DNA of 15,323 nt from an uncultured Collinsella sp. Its GTDB lineage: Bacteria; Actinomycetota; Coriobacteriia; Coriobacteriales; Coriobacteriaceae. The first letter of the stretch is position 1. Every line of letters begins with the position of its first letter. The DNA lies in assembly GCA_934654625.1 (NCBI GenBank), contig CAKUGM010000038.1, positions 1 to 15,323 on the forward strand. Direction: 5' to 3'. The translations under genes and the position numbers were made by a program. Positions 13,803 through 15,323 of the stretch are shown one piece after another. The notes under the pieces are model-generated. The model was not told the DNA's origin and searched no databases. It worked only from the letters and a program-made list of their open reading frames with translations.

Positions 13803-14729
13803 TCAACAACGGCTCCTTTGTTCGCAGCCACCGCCGGACTTACCGTTGTACCGCTTGCGAACCCGGTGGACGACAACGTCCAGCAAGACAAGCACCATAG
13901 CCGCAACAACGACGAGGGCCGCGATTTCGCGTCTACCCCAATGCCTCGCCAAGAGGCCCTTCTGCTCGACGGCTTCTTGCTCGACATATTCGGTACGGTC
14001 GCAATGAACGAGCAATCGGTGGTCGTTCACGCCATAGGGCGTGCAGGTCACGAGCGTCAACTCGTCAGCCCCTGGCTCGATGGCGAGCGATTCGGTCTCG
14101 TCGGGCCACACTACCTCTGAACCCACCACCTTGTACGCGAGCGTTTGGCCCATGGTGTGCAGGAGAACAAGATCGCCTTCTTTGAGAGCGTGAATGTCAT
14201 CGAACATGCTGAGGTTACGCATGCCGGAATGAGCTGTGAGCACGCAGTGGGAAGACGCCCCACCCACAGGCAAACTCGAACCCTCAAGGTGCCCAACGCC
14301 AGCCATGAGCACTTCTTCACTCGTTCCGTGATAGATAGGCATGCTCACGTTAATGGACGGAATCTCAACCCAACTCATCATGGGGTCGCGATCGAATATA
14401 AGTTGATCCTCATAGGACTCCACCTGGTCGGCGGGAAGCTCGGGACTCTCGTGGGCAAGCAATTCATTGTACGCACGAGCCTGGAGAAGAATCCGTTCAC
14501 GCTCCTCCGCAGGAAGAGCGTCTACCGTGCTAGACACGGCATTGATCTGATTGAAAACACCCGAGGCCTCAAGCCTGTCAAAGACCCAGGGCCACACCAT
14601 TAGGCCGACGCCGACAAGAATGACGATCATGGTGATAAGCCGATCGGCCCAGCGAGGCAAACGCTTACGGCGTCTCTTGTTGCAAGAGGCGGAGGCATCC
14701 ACCGCCACGCGATTGTCTCGTTGCTTCAT
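13803..14729 (-). CDS. Class C sortase (pilus polymerase)
   Basis: This is a 308-residue membrane transpeptidase. It joins pilin subunits by cleaving their LPxTG signals between Thr and Gly and linking the Thr to a lysine of the next subunit. An N-terminal helix lies at about residues 31-49. A lid-like DRDPMM at 113-118 covers the active site, as expected for pilin-type sortases. The catalytic residues are His167 (TAHSGM), Cys229 (TLVTCTPYG) and Arg238 (NDHRLLVHC). A second hydrophobic helix near 269-287 and a basic tail are class C features. ATG 14729 follows a GGAGG 10 bp upstream. An in-frame GTG at 14759 would add 10 residues and overlaps the stop of a tiny upstream frame (GTGA). The pilin gene is directly upstream on the same strand. 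Confidence 0.93.
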   Translation of the reverse strand: MKQRDNRVAVDASASCNKRRRKRLPRWADRLITMIVILVGVGLMVWPWVFDRLEASGVFNQINAVSSTVDALPAEERERILLQARAYNELLAHESPELPADQVESYEDQLIFDRDPMMSWVEIPSINVSMPIYHGTSEEVLMAGVGHLEGSSLPVGGASSHCVLTAHSGMRNLSMFDDIHALKEGDLVLLHTMGQTLAYKVVGSEVVWPDETESLAIEPGADELTLVTCTPYGVNDHRLLVHCDRTEYVEQEAVEQKGLLARHWGRREIAALVVVAAMVLVLLDVVVHRVRKRYNGKSGGGCEQRSRC

Positions 14730-14755
14730 CGTCTCGGCGCCTCCAACGTCGGTCG

Positions 14756-14833
14756 TCACGGATATGTAAAGGGTGCTGGTTCATGGGCGAAAACGTACAT
14801 GGCAAAAACGCGAAGCCACAACAGGAACGCCAC
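14756..14833 (-). other. Possible tiny membrane ORF between pilin and sortase genes
   Basis: A minus-strand frame ending at TGA 14758-14756 reads LWGLALWVAFLLWLRVFAMY, then VFAHEPAPFTYP: one very hydrophobic, Trp/Phe-rich helix. The first ordinary start in frame is GTG 14833, giving 25 residues; the open frame extends back to about 14893. Its stop overlaps the alternative GTG start of the sortase (GTGA). I see no good ribosome binding site, and the region also forms a hairpin, so coding status is doubtful. Confidence 0.25.
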
Positions 14834-14840
14834 CCAAAGA

Positions 14841-14876
14841 GCGAGGCCCCACAGGTCAAAAACCCTAGGGCCTCGC
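14841..14876 (-). terminator. Hairpin between pilin and sortase genes, attenuator-like
   Basis: GCGAGGCCC (14841-14849) and GGGCCTCGC (14868-14876) form a perfect 9-bp GC-rich stem with an 18-nt loop, 49 bp past the pilin stop. On the minus strand it is followed by TCTTTGGG, a poor T tract. I read it as a partial terminator or processing site that would let the pilin be made in excess of the sortase. Confidence 0.5.
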
Positions 14877-14924
14877 CGCTTAAAAACAATAATTCATTCG
14901 AAAAGGAACAAGCCAGAACGCTGA

Positions 14925-15323
14925 CTATTCCTCAGACTCCTTGCGGCGGCCGCGGATGAGGCGCGCAACGCCGATGACGAGCACTGCGCCGCCGACCATC
15001 CAGGTGAGCGTCACGCCGTCAAGGCCGGTGATGGGAAGGCCCACGGACTTGGTGTTGCCAACGTTGATGGTGACCTCGCCAGCAGCAGCATCGGTACCGG
15101 TGCCGTCCGTGCCGGTCAGCTTGTTGTCGCCGGCAGTGCCGTCAAGCGTACCGAAGGCGATGTCGGTGCGGCCCTTGTCGGCCTCAGAGACTGCCGCCAT
15201 AAGGCTCGTCACCTTCATCGTCGAATTATTGTACTCGGCAGCGATGGTGAAGGTGAAGGGATTGGCCTTGGTGTACTTGGTGTCATCGGGGGTCTGGACC
15301 TCGGTCACCTTGTAAGAGCCGGC
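14925..15323 (-). CDS. LPITG-anchored pilin (SpaA/FimA-type), C-terminal part only
   Basis: The gene runs off the window edge, and 132 C-terminal residues are present. The segment SYKVTEVQTPDDTKY resembles the E-box strand of a CnaB/SpaA-type pilin domain, whose Glu helps form an isopeptide bond. A Thr/Gly/Asp-rich stretch leads to the cell-wall sorting signal: LPITG (15038-15024), a hydrophobic helix (TLTWMVGGAVLVIGVARLI) and the positively charged tail RGRRK. The neighbouring class C sortase would cleave at LPIT/G and polymerise it. Whether this is the shaft or a tip/base subunit depends on the missing N-terminal part and its pilin-motif lysine; the gene order pilin then sortase suggests the major shaft pilin. 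Confidence 0.88.
   Translation of the reverse strand, partial: AGSYKVTEVQTPDDTKYTKANPFTFTIAAEYNNSTMKVTSLMAAVSEADKGRTDIAFGTLDGTAGDNKLTGTDGTGTDAAAGEVTINVGNTKSVGLPITGLDGVTLTWMVGGAVLVIGVARLIRGRRKESEE

Noticed and set aside
1..15323. CRISPR array, tRNA, rRNA, prophage or insertion-sequence transposase
   Set aside because: I saw no regularly spaced repeats, no tRNA cloverleaf and no transposase or phage reading frame in any part of the window.

Overview
The window looks like accessory DNA from a high-GC, Gram-positive gut-type anaerobe. I infer an actinomycetote of class Coriobacteriia. The support is the GC-rich coding with GC-rich third positions, Tat-exported lipoprotein oxidoreductases, and a class C sortase next to an LPxTG pilin. 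No rRNA or tRNA gene is present, so the taxon cannot be confirmed here.

Layout. (1) 1-205 holds the 3' end of a Sir2-type deacetylase. It is followed by a gap containing a possible minus-strand gene fragment, then an orphan three-helix membrane protein (560-1693). (2) 1761-2405 is a decayed hipA-type kinase remnant: the 5' part is missing and there is an in-frame amber codon. (3) 2624-6350 is a LysR regulator divergent from a four-gene operon: hexapeptide O-acetyltransferase, cyclophilin-like lipoprotein, Cys-nucleophile alpha/beta hydrolase, and iron-sulfur-flavoprotein-like FMN reductase. A T-N11-A palindrome lies in the shared promoter region. (4) 6399-7158 is a GyrI-like protein with a perfect Gram-positive LexA (SOS) box inside its predicted promoter. 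(5) 8002-12512, all on the minus strand, is a redox cluster diverging from a TetR regulator (12736-13326). In transcription order it runs: Tat-lipoprotein flavodoxin, cytosolic flavodoxin, cytosolic aldo-keto reductase (AKR), an unidentified coding remnant, a Tat-lipoprotein AKR broken by an amber codon, a second-subfamily AKR, a 17-codon AKR fossil, and a DUF4405 cytochrome-b-like membrane protein. (6) 13693-15323 is a pilus locus on the minus strand: the C-terminus of an LPITG pilin, an internal hairpin, a class C sortase, and possible single-helix small proteins on both sides of the sortase.

The most interesting theme is the redox cluster. Flavodoxin and AKR each occur as a cytosolic copy and as a Tat-signal lipoprotein copy, beside a polytopic membrane protein with the histidines expected of a haem protein. 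I infer a flavin-based electron-transfer or carbonyl-reducing module spread across both faces of the membrane, controlled by the divergent TetR. In this strain it seems to be decaying, since the exported AKR is interrupted and two other gene remnants lie in the same array. The second strong observation is the LexA box upstream of the GyrI-like gene, which parallels SOS control of sbmC/gyrI in Escherichia coli.
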